Made by a program: the position numbers and the translations under genes
Notes under the pieces: generated by a model
The model's database searches: none
What the model was told of the DNA's origin: nothing
Seen by the model: the letters and a program-made list of their open reading frames with translations, nothing else
Part shown: positions 1 to 6,384 of the stretch, one piece after another
How the letters are laid out: every line of letters starts with the position of its first letter
How positions within the stretch are numbered: position 1 is the stretch's first letter
DNA from: Chloroflexota bacterium
Lineage (GTDB): Bacteria; Chloroflexota; Anaerolineae; CG2-30-64-16
Length of the DNA: 6,604 bases
Direction: 5' to 3'
NCBI GenBank assembly: GCA_029555885.1
Contig: JAKPQT010000727.1
Span: 1 to 6,604, forward strand

Positions 1-1
1 A

Positions 2-814
2 TACCTGGCCTGGGTGGATCGCTGGCAGGGCGAAGTGCCCGCGGACGCGCTCTACGGCGACCTGGACGGCGACATGATTCCGGAGATTGCCGTGGGCCGA
101 CTGGCTGTGAACACCCTGGCTGAAGCGAACAGCGTGGTGGACAAGATCATCAGCTATGACCAGGGCGTGCGGTCCGCGGCCTGGCAGCGCAAGGTGCTGT
201 TCGTAGCGGACAACCCGGACCCGGGCTCAGGGGATTATCCCGCGGTTTCGGACGAGATTATCGCCAGCCATATCCCGCCAGACCTGGAAGTGACGCGCGC
301 GTACATCTCGCGCAGCGCTAATCCGCCGACCCAGGCTGAAATCCAGGCCGCGCGCAATACCATCTCCGACACCCTCCAGGCCGGCGTGTGGATGGTGCAG
401 TTTGCAGGGCACGGTGCGATTCCGCTCTGGACGCACGAGGTCATCTGGCAGACGGCGGATGTGCCCGGCCTGCGGAACGCCACCCGCCTGCCTGTCGTCA
501 TGACATTCAACTGTCTGGATGGCTACTTCGCCCATCCTGTCACCTTCAGCGTCGCGGAAACGATGCAGCGCCATGCGGGAGGCGGCTCGATTGCCGCGAT
601 CTCGCCGTCGGGGTTGGGACTCACCGCCGACCAGCACGATTTCCGCAAGCTGTTGATGGACGTGATGTTCAAAGAAAACGTCCGCGAGCTGGGCACTGCC
701 CTGACCATTGCCAAACGCCAGTACTACCAGCTCTTCGGCGATGACTATCTGATCCAGACCATGACCCTGTTCGGAGACCCGGCGCTGAGGCTGCCGGGAC
801 CGGCGACCCAGTAA
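2..814 (+). CDS. Family C25 (gingipain-type) cysteine peptidase, 5'-truncated by window edge
   Basis: This is the C-terminal part of a C25 peptidase (clan CD, caspase-like fold). The frame is open to the left edge (in-frame YLAWVDRW), so the GTG at 14 is not the real start; residue numbers below count from it. Seen: an acidic loop GDLDGD followed by EIAVGRL (15-30), which resembles the metal-binding acidic loops of these proteins; a block SAAWQRKVLFVADN (54-67); the catalytic His in AGHG (His133, codon 410-412); and the catalytic Cys in TFNCLDGYF (Cys167, codon 512-514). The gene ends with the family's closing motif LFGDPALRL, and no sorting domain follows. It is paralogous to the complete C25 gene at 1871-4009, which has the same motif order and the same 34-residue His-Cys spacing. 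It probably acts outside the cytoplasmic membrane, but its export signal lies outside the window. Substrate specificity cannot be read from the sequence. The next gene starts 7 nt downstream, which suggests co-transcription. Confidence 0.88.
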   Translation, partial: YLAWVDRWQGEVPADALYGDLDGDMIPEIAVGRLAVNTLAEANSVVDKIISYDQGVRSAAWQRKVLFVADNPDPGSGDYPAVSDEIIASHIPPDLEVTRAYISRSANPPTQAEIQAARNTISDTLQAGVWMVQFAGHGAIPLWTHEVIWQTADVPGLRNATRLPVVMTFNCLDGYFAHPVTFSVAETMQRHAGGGSIAAISPSGLGLTADQHDFRKLLMDVMFKENVRELGTALTIAKRQYYQLFGDDYLIQTMTLFGDPALRLPGPATQ

Positions 815-821
815 CGAAAGT

Positions 822-1865
822 ATGATTCGACCTATGCGTGATCGCCTTCTATGGCATTGGTATGGGCTGATTGGCAGCATGGTGGTCATCGTGCTCCTTG
901 GCACGGCCCTCACGACCCGCGCCAGCGTGACGTTGCTCTACTTCACGGCCACGCCGCTCACCAGCACCATCGAAGTGAAGTGGGAGACGGCCACAGAGCT
1001 CAACACAGTCGGCTTCAACGTCTACCGATCGGATTCCGAGAATCCAGCCTCCTGGGGCAGCCCGGTCTTCACCACGGGTTCCCGCAGCCTGGACGGCACT
1101 ACGGGGGCCCAGTACATCTATGTAGATGGCGTGGATGGCAACGTTGGCAACGTGCAGCCCAACGTCCGGTATTACTACCTGCTGGAAGAACTCTCGAATA
1201 GCGGCAACACCCGGTTTACGGACAAAATCGCCAGCGCCGGCATCGGGCTGGCGACCAGCACCGCCACCATCTCGCCCACGCCCACGCGCACCAGCACGTC
1301 CATCGTCGTTGATCCCACGCGCACGCGCACGCCGACTCCGCCGCCCGTGCCGACCGATCCGCCGGCGCCGACCGCCACGCGGCAGTTCCCGAACACCGCG
1401 ACTCCCATCCCGACCGCCACGCTCACGCCCTTCTTGGGTTCGGCGTTTGACTCCGCGCTGCCCACGCCGTTCCAGATACCGACCGCGACGCCGCTCACCT
1501 CGTTCCAGTTATCCTCGCCCACTCCCATGGGCGGCGTCCCTCTCCAACAGGCGCCTGCTTTCGAACCCTTGGCCACGCTGACCCCCACGCCCGCGCTCAT
1601 CGCACAGGCGCCGACCGCCACGCCGACCTTCCTGACCGCGCAGCTTGAGCCGGAGGCCAGCCCTACGCCCCTCCTGCGGGCACAGCAGAACATCACGCGC
1701 ACCCCCCAAGTGTTCGAGCCGAGCGCAACCAATCGCCGCGCCACACCGGCCGCGGCTGCCCCGGCGCGCAGCTCGCGGCTGGCCTTTACGCTCGGCGGCG
1801 GAGCAGTGGTCCTGGCCGTCTTGCTCGGCATCGGCGGATTCGCGTTCTGGCAGCGGCGGCACTAA
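822..1865 (+). CDS. Exported Fn3-like protein with Pro/Thr-rich stalk and C-terminal membrane anchor
   Basis: Layout of this 347-aa protein: basic N-terminus (MIRPMRDR), hydrophobic signal or anchor segment at about 14-31 with a possible cleavage after TTRA (34); a fibronectin type III-like beta domain at about 36-138, recognised by KWETATELNTVGFNVYRS and the YYYLLEE strand; a Pro/Thr/Ala-rich low-complexity region at about 145-311 with many TPTP and PTAT motifs; then a C-terminal helix at about 322-343 starting with GGG and ending in the basic tail WQRRH. No enzymatic motif is visible. It is probably a surface protein held at the outer face of the membrane with the Fn3 domain projected on the stalk (inference). 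It lies between two C25 peptidase genes with 7- and 5-nt gaps. The ATG at 822 was chosen because it follows the upstream stop closely; the ATG at 834 is an alternative. Neither has a strong Shine-Dalgarno sequence. There is no LPXTG motif. Confidence 0.8.
   Translation: MIRPMRDRLLWHWYGLIGSMVVIVLLGTALTTRASVTLLYFTATPLTSTIEVKWETATELNTVGFNVYRSDSENPASWGSPVFTTGSRSLDGTTGAQYIYVDGVDGNVGNVQPNVRYYYLLEELSNSGNTRFTDKIASAGIGLATSTATISPTPTRTSTSIVVDPTRTRTPTPPPVPTDPPAPTATRQFPNTATPIPTATLTPFLGSAFDSALPTPFQIPTATPLTSFQLSSPTPMGGVPLQQAPAFEPLATLTPTPALIAQAPTATPTFLTAQLEPEASPTPLLRAQQNITRTPQVFEPSATNRRATPAAAAPARSSRLAFTLGGGAVVLAVLLGIGGFAFWQRRH
1254..1754 (+). repeat. Low-complexity Pro/Thr-rich coding tract
   Basis: This tract encodes the stalk of the anchored protein. 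It is built of irregular TPTP, PTAT and RTRTPTP units. The 12-mer CCGACCGCCACG (encoding PTAT) occurs exactly, in frame, at 1368-1379, 1410-1421 and 1611-1622. The repeats are degenerate and not a perfect tandem array. By analogy with other Pro/Thr-rich surface linkers the segment is expected to be extended, and it could be O-glycosylated (inference). Confidence 0.75.
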
Positions 1866-1870
1866 CACGC

Positions 1871-4009
1871 ATGGCACCCATTCTTGACATCGTGTTCCGG
1901 CGGCTCGCCGCGCGGCTCGTTGTGCTTCTCGCCCTGGTCGCGCTGGCCAGCTGCAGCCGCGCGCCCCAAGCAGCCGTGACGAGCGTCAAGCTCCTGGTGG
2001 ATGCGGATGGCGTGTACCAGGTCACGGCGGGCGAGCTGGCCGCGGTCGGCTTCGAATTGGGGAACGGGCCCGGCGACCTCACGCTGACGGCAGGGGGCGA
2101 GCCCGTGGCCTTCGAGCTGACCGGCCGAGGCCGTAACCAGGCGCTCCGCTTCTATGGCCAGGCACTCGGCCCGGAGGCGCACACCGCCACCAACGTCTAT
2201 TGGCTGGCACAGGACCCGTCCGCCTCCGGCGATGCGCCCGGCCGCATCATGGAGAACAGGGAGCCGCTCCCCGCCGGCGTCACAGCCGCGCAGGTCGTGA
2301 CGGCCACGGTCCACATCGAACAGCAACGCCAGCACCGCAGCGATGCTGCAGAGACCGGCGACCGCTGGACCTGGCAGACCCTCTTCGCGCCTGCGGACTT
2401 CGAGTTCAAGGTCAACACGCCCGCGCCGGCGGATGGTTCCGGCGTGCTCCGCCTTTACGTCGTCGCCAACTCGCAGGCCGAAGTCAATCCGGATCATCAC
2501 CTGACCATTGCGGTGAATGGGATGCCGGTGGCCGATGCGACGTGGGATGGCCTGGGGCCGCAGGTCATCACCGCGACCATTCCGGCGGGCATGTTGCTGG
2601 ACGGGGATAACGCGGTTCGGCTGGCCGCGCCGGGCGATACGGGCGCACCCGCGGATGTGGTCATCCTGGACCGCGCGGAGCTGGCCTACGTGCGCAGGTT
2701 GATCCTGGATGACGAAATACTGGCCTTTGCCGGTGACGCCGTCGCCTATGCCATCGAGCTGGCGGAGCAGCCCGTCCTGCTCTGGGATATCACCGCTCCG
2801 GCGCAGCCCGTCGCCCTGCCCGTGACGGACGCGCAGGACGGCCGGCTGGCGATGCCGGGCGGCGCCGGCCGCCGCTTCGTCGCAGTCACCGAGCGCGGCC
2901 TGACCAAGCCCGCGGCCATCCTCCCAGTTGCGCCCTCGGGCCTGCCCGACTTCCCCGGCGGCGCAGACCTGGTGATTGTCACAGTACCGCAGTTTCGCGA
3001 GGCGCTCCAGCCGCTCATCGACGCGCGCACGGCGCAAGGACTGCGCGTGGCCGTCGTGGATATCGCAGCCGTGAACGATGCGTTCAACCACGGGCGCACC
3101 GGCCCGGACGGCATCCGCGGCCTTGTGGAGCACGCGCTGGCCGCCTGGGAGCCGCCCGCGCCGCGCTTCTTATTGCTGGCCGGCGATGCCAGCTACGACC
3201 CGCGCGGCTATCTCAACGGCAGCGAGACTGACCTGGTCCCCGCGCGCGAGGTGTACACGACCTACTCCGGCTGGACGGCTTCGGATGTCTGGTATGCCAT
3301 GCCAGATGACGGCCCGGCCGCTAAACCCCGACTCGCCATCGGCCGTCTGCCCGCGCAGACGCCGGAGCAGATGGCCGTCATGGTCCGCAAAACTCTCGCC
3401 TACGAGCAGGCGACCAGCAGCGCCGCGTGGCAGCGCCGCGCGCTCCTGGTGGCCGATAACGACGAGCAAGGTTTTGCGGCCGAGACCGCTGATTTTGCGG
3501 CCCGGCTGACGGGGTATGACACGCAGCAGGTCACGATTGCGGACGACGGACGTGCCGCGCGGGAGCAACTCATGTCCGCCTTCGACGATGGCACGGGGTT
3601 GATCGGGTACTTCGGCCACGGCAGCGTAGTGCTGTGGGCGCAGGAAAAGGTCTTTGCAACCGAGGACGTGGCACAGCTAACGAACCGCGACCGGCTGCCG
3701 ATCGTCTTCACTGTCACCTGTCTGAGCGGCTTCTTCAGCCACCCGACGACGCCATCGCTGGGCGAGACGCTGCTGCGCGCGGACAACGGCGGCGCAGTGG
3801 CCGCGCTCGTGCCGTCCAGCGCGGCGATCCTGAGCGACCAGCGGCTGCTGGCACAGAACCTGGCGGATGCGCTGGCGGGCGATGCGGAGACACTGGGCGA
3901 GGCGGTGCTGCAGGCGCAGGCCGGGCTGCCGGAGACGATGGGCGGCGTGCGCGAGATTCTGCTGACCTTCAATCTGCTCGGGGATCCGACGCTGCCGCTG
4001 AAGCGCTGA
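1871..4009 (+). CDS. Family C25 (gingipain-type) peptidase, predicted lipoprotein
   Basis: Complete 712-aa surface cysteine peptidase. The N-terminus is a lipoprotein signal: hydrophobic segment 15-27 and lipobox LASC with the acylated Cys at 28 (codon 1952-1954). Residues about 35-355 form a beta-rich region opening with LLVDADGVYQVTAGELAAVG, a pattern typical of the N-terminal domain of these peptidases. The C25 domain spans about 365-712: PQFREALQPLIDARTAQGL, the LLLAGDASYDPRGY block (434-447), GWTASDVWY (467-475), AIGRLPAQ (489-496), catalytic His583 in FGHG (codon 3617-3619), catalytic Cys617 in TVTCLSGFF (codon 3719-3721), and closing motif LLGDPTLPL. It ends there, with no C-terminal sorting domain. 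It is a paralog of the truncated C25 gene at the left edge, but has PDDGPAAKP where that one has an acidic DLDGD loop. The start lies 5 nt after the preceding stop and no strong ribosome site is visible, so coupling is likely. Specificity is unknown; a processing or sortase-like role is only speculative. Confidence 0.9.
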   Translation: MAPILDIVFRRLAARLVVLLALVALASCSRAPQAAVTSVKLLVDADGVYQVTAGELAAVGFELGNGPGDLTLTAGGEPVAFELTGRGRNQALRFYGQALGPEAHTATNVYWLAQDPSASGDAPGRIMENREPLPAGVTAAQVVTATVHIEQQRQHRSDAAETGDRWTWQTLFAPADFEFKVNTPAPADGSGVLRLYVVANSQAEVNPDHHLTIAVNGMPVADATWDGLGPQVITATIPAGMLLDGDNAVRLAAPGDTGAPADVVILDRAELAYVRRLILDDEILAFAGDAVAYAIELAEQPVLLWDITAPAQPVALPVTDAQDGRLAMPGGAGRRFVAVTERGLTKPAAILPVAPSGLPDFPGGADLVIVTVPQFREALQPLIDARTAQGLRVAVVDIAAVNDAFNHGRTGPDGIRGLVEHALAAWEPPAPRFLLLAGDASYDPRGYLNGSETDLVPAREVYTTYSGWTASDVWYAMPDDGPAAKPRLAIGRLPAQTPEQMAVMVRKTLAYEQATSSAAWQRRALLVADNDEQGFAAETADFAARLTGYDTQQVTIADDGRAAREQLMSAFDDGTGLIGYFGHGSVVLWAQEKVFATEDVAQLTNRDRLPIVFTVTCLSGFFSHPTTPSLGETLLRADNGGAVAALVPSSAAILSDQRLLAQNLADALAGDAETLGEAVLQAQAGLPETMGGVREILLTFNLLGDPTLPLKR

Positions 4010-4015
4010 AACAGC

Positions 4016-4065
4016 AAAGGCTCCGTGGCTGGACGGTTGAGTTACCGTTCAGCCACGGAGCCTTT
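4016..4065. terminator. Bidirectional hairpin terminator between convergent genes
   Basis: Inverted repeat with arms 4016-4037 and 4044-4065. The innermost 5 bp and outermost 16 bp are perfectly paired, with a single G-U pair (4032/4049) between them and a 6-nt loop (4038-4043). The stem is bordered by AAA on one side and TTT on the other, so either strand reads GC-rich stem then a short U run. It begins 6 nt after the C25 stop and ends 16 nt before the end of the minus-strand sugar transferase. It probably terminates both transcripts. The U tract is short (three), so efficiency is uncertain. Confidence 0.85.
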
Positions 4066-4081
4066 GATATGCAAGCGTTGC

Positions 4082-4831
4082 CTACTTCGCGTTCTCCGCC
4101 CCCAGGACGACCGGAATGGTCGCTGCTAAGATGCGCAGGTCACGGCTTAAGGAACGGTCCGCGATGTATTCAATGTCATAGCTGACGATCTGGTCGAAGC
4201 TGATGCTGCTGCGCCCGTTGATCTGCGCCCACCCCGTCAGCCCCGGCATCGCAGCCAGCCGCAGCCGATGGCGTTCTGAGAAGAAGGCCACCTCGTAATC
4301 CATGGCCGGCCGCGGCCCCACGAAGCTCATATCGCCCTTGAGGATGTTGACCAACTGCGGCAGTTCATCGAGGCTCGTGCGGCGCAGCCAGCGGCCCACC
4401 CGCGTGACCGTGTGGCCGTTGGACGCCGGCTTGTAGATGGCCCGGCCCTGCTCATCTGCCAGATGGTCAGCCCCCTGGCCCTTGATGTAGGCCTCTGCAA
4501 ACTGGCGGTGGGTCTGGCTGTGATCCTGCCCGTTGGTCATGGAGCGGAATTTGTAAAAGTTGAACACGCGGCCCCTGTAGCCGACCCGCCGCTGGATGAA
4601 AATGACTGGCCCCGGCGAGTCCAGCCGGACGGCCAGGGCAATTACCGCAAACAGCGGAACCAGCAGAATCAATAGGATGAGAGCCGCAGTAAAATCGAAT
4701 GCCCGCTTGAGATAGGGATACATCCGGGCTGACCAGGCCTGATGCCGGGAGGCACGCTGCTGCGCATCAAGCTCGCTCTGCCAGCCAAGGGGAAGTTGCC
4801 ACGAAGCAGGATGAATCCGTTGATCTATCAT
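4082..4831 (-). CDS. Bacterial sugar transferase (monotopic polyprenyl-phosphate phosphoglycosyl transferase)
   Basis: This 249-aa enzyme is expected to transfer a sugar-1-phosphate from a nucleotide sugar to a polyprenyl phosphate at the inner leaflet, starting synthesis of a surface polysaccharide or glycan. Signatures are those of the WbaP/PglC/WcaJ catalytic domain: KRAFDF (42-47), one hydrophobic re-entrant-type helix (about 48-69, Pro59), SPGP (72-75), YKFRSM (93-98), SLDELPQL with the catalytic Asp155-Glu156 pair (153-160), [10 protein letters not shown] (166-175) and [12 protein letters not shown] (196-207). It lacks the multi-helix N-terminus of WbaP, so it is the short form. The sugar cannot be deduced. 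The ATG at 4831 was chosen because AGGA sits 8 nt upstream (4840-4843). An in-frame TTG at 4894 would add 21 residues but has no ribosome site. No glycosyltransferase neighbours are seen, so it looks isolated from a polysaccharide cluster within this window. Confidence 0.92.
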   Translation of the reverse strand: MIDQRIHPASWQLPLGWQSELDAQQRASRHQAWSARMYPYLKRAFDFTAALILLILLVPLFAVIALAVRLDSPGPVIFIQRRVGYRGRVFNFYKFRSMTNGQDHSQTHRQFAEAYIKGQGADHLADEQGRAIYKPASNGHTVTRVGRWLRRTSLDELPQLVNILKGDMSFVGPRPAMDYEVAFFSERHRLRLAAMPGLTGWAQINGRSSISFDQIVSYDIEYIADRSLSRDLRILAATIPVVLGAENAK

Positions 4832-4839
4832 GCGATGAT

Positions 4840-4843
4840 TCCT
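4840..4843 (-). promoter_or_regulatory. Ribosome binding site deciding the sugar transferase start
   Basis: On the minus strand AGGA (within TAGGAA) lies 8 nt before the ATG at 4831-4829. This is the only clear Shine-Dalgarno sequence near the candidate starts and favours the 249-aa form over a longer TTG-initiated form. Confidence 0.7.
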
Positions 4844-4917
4844 ACGCGATAAACGATGTGTGGGAGCGGAGAATGGCCGGACATCACGCTCCAACAGCCG
4901 AAACTCGCAGCAACATA

Positions 4918-4923
4918 ATGATA
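4918..4923 (-). promoter_or_regulatory. Possible -10 element upstream of the sugar transferase
   Basis: Minus-strand TATCAT matches five of six positions of the TATAAT consensus. It lies in a locally AT-rich stretch (about 4913-4945) that contrasts with the GC-rich surroundings, and would give a leader of about 80 nt. No good -35 hexamer is found at 16-18 nt upstream, so this is a weak candidate. Confidence 0.25.
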
Positions 4924-5120
4924 AATACCTGTTTGAGCCTAAGATAGCATCTCAGCGTGAACAAATGCTGAACACGCGGCGGCGCGAACATGAAAGTTTT
5001 GCCATCTTCGTTAATGGACGTCTATCACTTGGAGACGGGAGACTTCCGCCGCAATGAGGCCAGGCGCGGCAAAGGGGATTGTAGCATAGGATGCGACGGG
5101 GTCAAAAACGGAGCCGGATT

Positions 5121-5147
5121 GTAGGGCGGATTGGCAATCCGCCCTAC
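5121..5147. repeat. Perfect 12-bp inverted repeat, REP-like or fabH terminator stem
   Basis: Arms GTAGGGCGGATT (5121-5132) and AATCCGCCCTAC (5136-5147) pair without mismatch around a GGC loop. It lies 7 nt beyond the fabH stop codon. On the minus strand no U run follows immediately; a TTTTT occurs about 15 nt later. The composition resembles short GC-rich interspersed palindromes found outside genes in many bacterial genomes. It may also stabilise or end the fabF-fabH transcript. Confidence 0.75.
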
Positions 5148-5154
5148 GTAACAG

Positions 5155-6384
5155 CTATCGCTTGAGCCGGGCGCGCATCCGCTGCCGTATGGCGTCGGTA
5201 TTCTTGCGCAAGTGGCCGCGCCAGTCATCCTTCCCCACGGGACCCATGATCTGGTTGTAGACGTGGCGTTCGGTGCGGATGGAGGCCGAGCGCAGACCGG
5301 CAAAGAACCACAGCACCGGCGAGAAGACCCGTCGCCACCAGGGGAGCGGCCGGGTCGGAATCGGCACGCCCCACTCTAGCGCCGCCGCCGCCCACGTCAA
5401 CCCTGCGCCGAAGCCCACCATGACCATCCGGTCGCCCGGCTTGACGCGTCCGGCCCGAATGGCCTCCGTGAGGGCGATCGGGATGGAGGCGGCTGAGGTG
5501 TTGCCGTAGCGTTCGAGGTTGACGAAGAACTTGTCGACCGGCACGGAGAGCCGCTTGGCCGCGGATTCGATGATCCGGACGTTGGCCTGATGCGGGATGA
5601 TAATGTCCAGTTCCTCGGCCTTCCAGCCGGCCTTGCGCGCCACCGCCTCGGTGGCGCGGGGCATGACCGTCGTGGCAAACCGGAACACCTCGCGACCGTT
5701 CATCTTGATGAAGTGGCTGCCATCGCTCACCGATTCGTGGCACGCGGGGCGATGGCTCCCGCCGCTGGGCACAATCAGCAGTTCGCCGCCCGAACCGTCG
5801 CTGCCCAGCTCGGTTGCCAGCACGCCGCAGCGTTCGGTGCAGTGGCTGACGACAACCGCACCGGCGCCGTCGCCGAACAGGACGCACGTATTGCGATCCG
5901 TCCAATCGGTGATGCGGGAGAGCGTCTCCGCGCCGACGACGAGCACATGGTCTGCGCTGCCGCTGCGCACCGCGCTGGCCGCCATGCTGAGCGCATAGAT
6001 GAAGCCGGAGCAGCCCGCGCTGAGGTCGAACGCGCCCGCCGCTGAAGCGCCCAACGCGTCCTGCACGAGGCTGGCCGTCGAGGGGAACGCATACTCCGGC
6101 GTGGCAGTCGCAACGATGACCAGGTCGATCTGCGAGGGCAACACCTGCGCGACGAGCAGCGCCTCGCGCGCGGCCCGGATGGCAAGGGTCGCGGTGCTCT
6201 CCCGTTCGCCCGCCACGACGTGCCGCTCTTTGATGCCCGTGCGTGACACGATCCACTCGTCTGTCGTGTCCACCACGCGCGCCAGGTCGGCGTTGGTCAG
6301 CACCTTTTCCGGCACGGACATGCCCCAACCGGTGATCTGAGCGTAGCGCCCGTTGGCGGACGCCTTCGATGGCGGCGCGATCAT
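5155..6384 (-). CDS. fabH: Beta-ketoacyl-ACP synthase III (KAS III) with C-terminal extension
   Basis: Catalyses the first condensation of type II fatty acid synthesis, joining a short acyl-CoA to malonyl-ACP in the cytoplasm. The thiolase-fold catalytic triad is complete: Cys125 in LSAGCSGF, His265 in IIPHQAN and Asn295 in [10 protein letters not shown]. Other family marks are [14 protein letters not shown] (42-55), [14 protein letters not shown] (91-104), FGDGAGA (170-176) and VGFGAGLTW (323-331). The family is usually about 310-335 aa; this protein is 409. The core ends near LEWG (336-339), and about 70 extra residues follow, rich in Arg/Lys with an aromatic stretch (WWRR, VLWFF) at about 349-361. 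I do not recognise this tail. The ATG start overlaps the fabF stop by 4 nt (ATGA), so translation is probably coupled; no strong ribosome site is seen. It could in principle serve a KAS III-like secondary pathway, but the fabF neighbour argues for primary fatty acid synthesis. Confidence 0.92.
   Translation of the reverse strand: MIAPPSKASANGRYAQITGWGMSVPEKVLTNADLARVVDTTDEWIVSRTGIKERHVVAGERESTATLAIRAAREALLVAQVLPSQIDLVIVATATPEYAFPSTASLVQDALGASAAGAFDLSAGCSGFIYALSMAASAVRSGSADHVLVVGAETLSRITDWTDRNTCVLFGDGAGAVVVSHCTERCGVLATELGSDGSGGELLIVPSGGSHRPACHESVSDGSHFIKMNGREVFRFATTVMPRATEAVARKAGWKAEELDIIIPHQANVRIIESAAKRLSVPVDKFFVNLERYGNTSAASIPIALTEAIRAGRVKPGDRMVMVGFGAGLTWAAAALEWGVPIPTRPLPWWRRVFSPVLWFFAGLRSASIRTERHVYNQIMGPVGKDDWRGHLRKNTDAIRQRMRARLKR

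Larger units (their letters stand above)
4832..5154. other. Intergenic region without a convincing gene
   Basis: About 320 bp between the start of the sugar transferase and the end of fabH, both on the minus strand. It holds the transferase ribosome site, an AT-rich possible promoter, a duplicated GGATTGTAG (5074-5082 and 5116-5124) and the inverted repeat at 5121-5147. A 65-codon plus-strand reading frame (4860-5057) has no ribosome site or recognisable domain and is not called. Confidence 0.6.

Noticed and set aside
227..913. 228-codon minus-strand frame across the first C25 gene and the start of the next gene
   Set aside because: No ribosome site or recognisable domain, and it overlaps two well-supported plus-strand genes.
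1254..1754. CRISPR-like or tandem-repeat array
   Set aside because: Repeats are short, irregular and in frame with the stalk protein, consistent with Pro/Thr-rich coding sequence only.
1740..1862. LPXTG-type sortase signal at the end of the stalk protein
   Set aside because: No LPXTG or close variant precedes the C-terminal helix.
1862..3133. 423-codon open frame on the minus strand
   Set aside because: It lies antisense to the lipoprotein C25 gene, whose motifs are unmistakable. The translation is Arg/Gly/His-rich without a domain, as expected of a shadow frame in GC-rich DNA.
3980..4009. Type IX secretion C-terminal domain on the C25 peptidases
   Set aside because: Both C25 proteins stop within a few residues of the closing GDP motif, leaving no room for a sorting domain.
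4832..4894. TTG-initiated 21-residue N-terminal extension of the sugar transferase
   Set aside because: The ATG at 4831 has AGGA at ideal spacing, whereas the TTG has none, and the extra residues show no family motif.
4860..5057. 65-codon plus-strand frame in the intergenic region
   Set aside because: No Shine-Dalgarno sequence, no domain, and it overlaps the transferase leader region. Length is compatible with chance.
5225..6328. 367-codon second minus-strand frame inside fabH
   Set aside because: Out-of-frame shadow of fabH; Arg/Gly/His-rich with no conserved motif.
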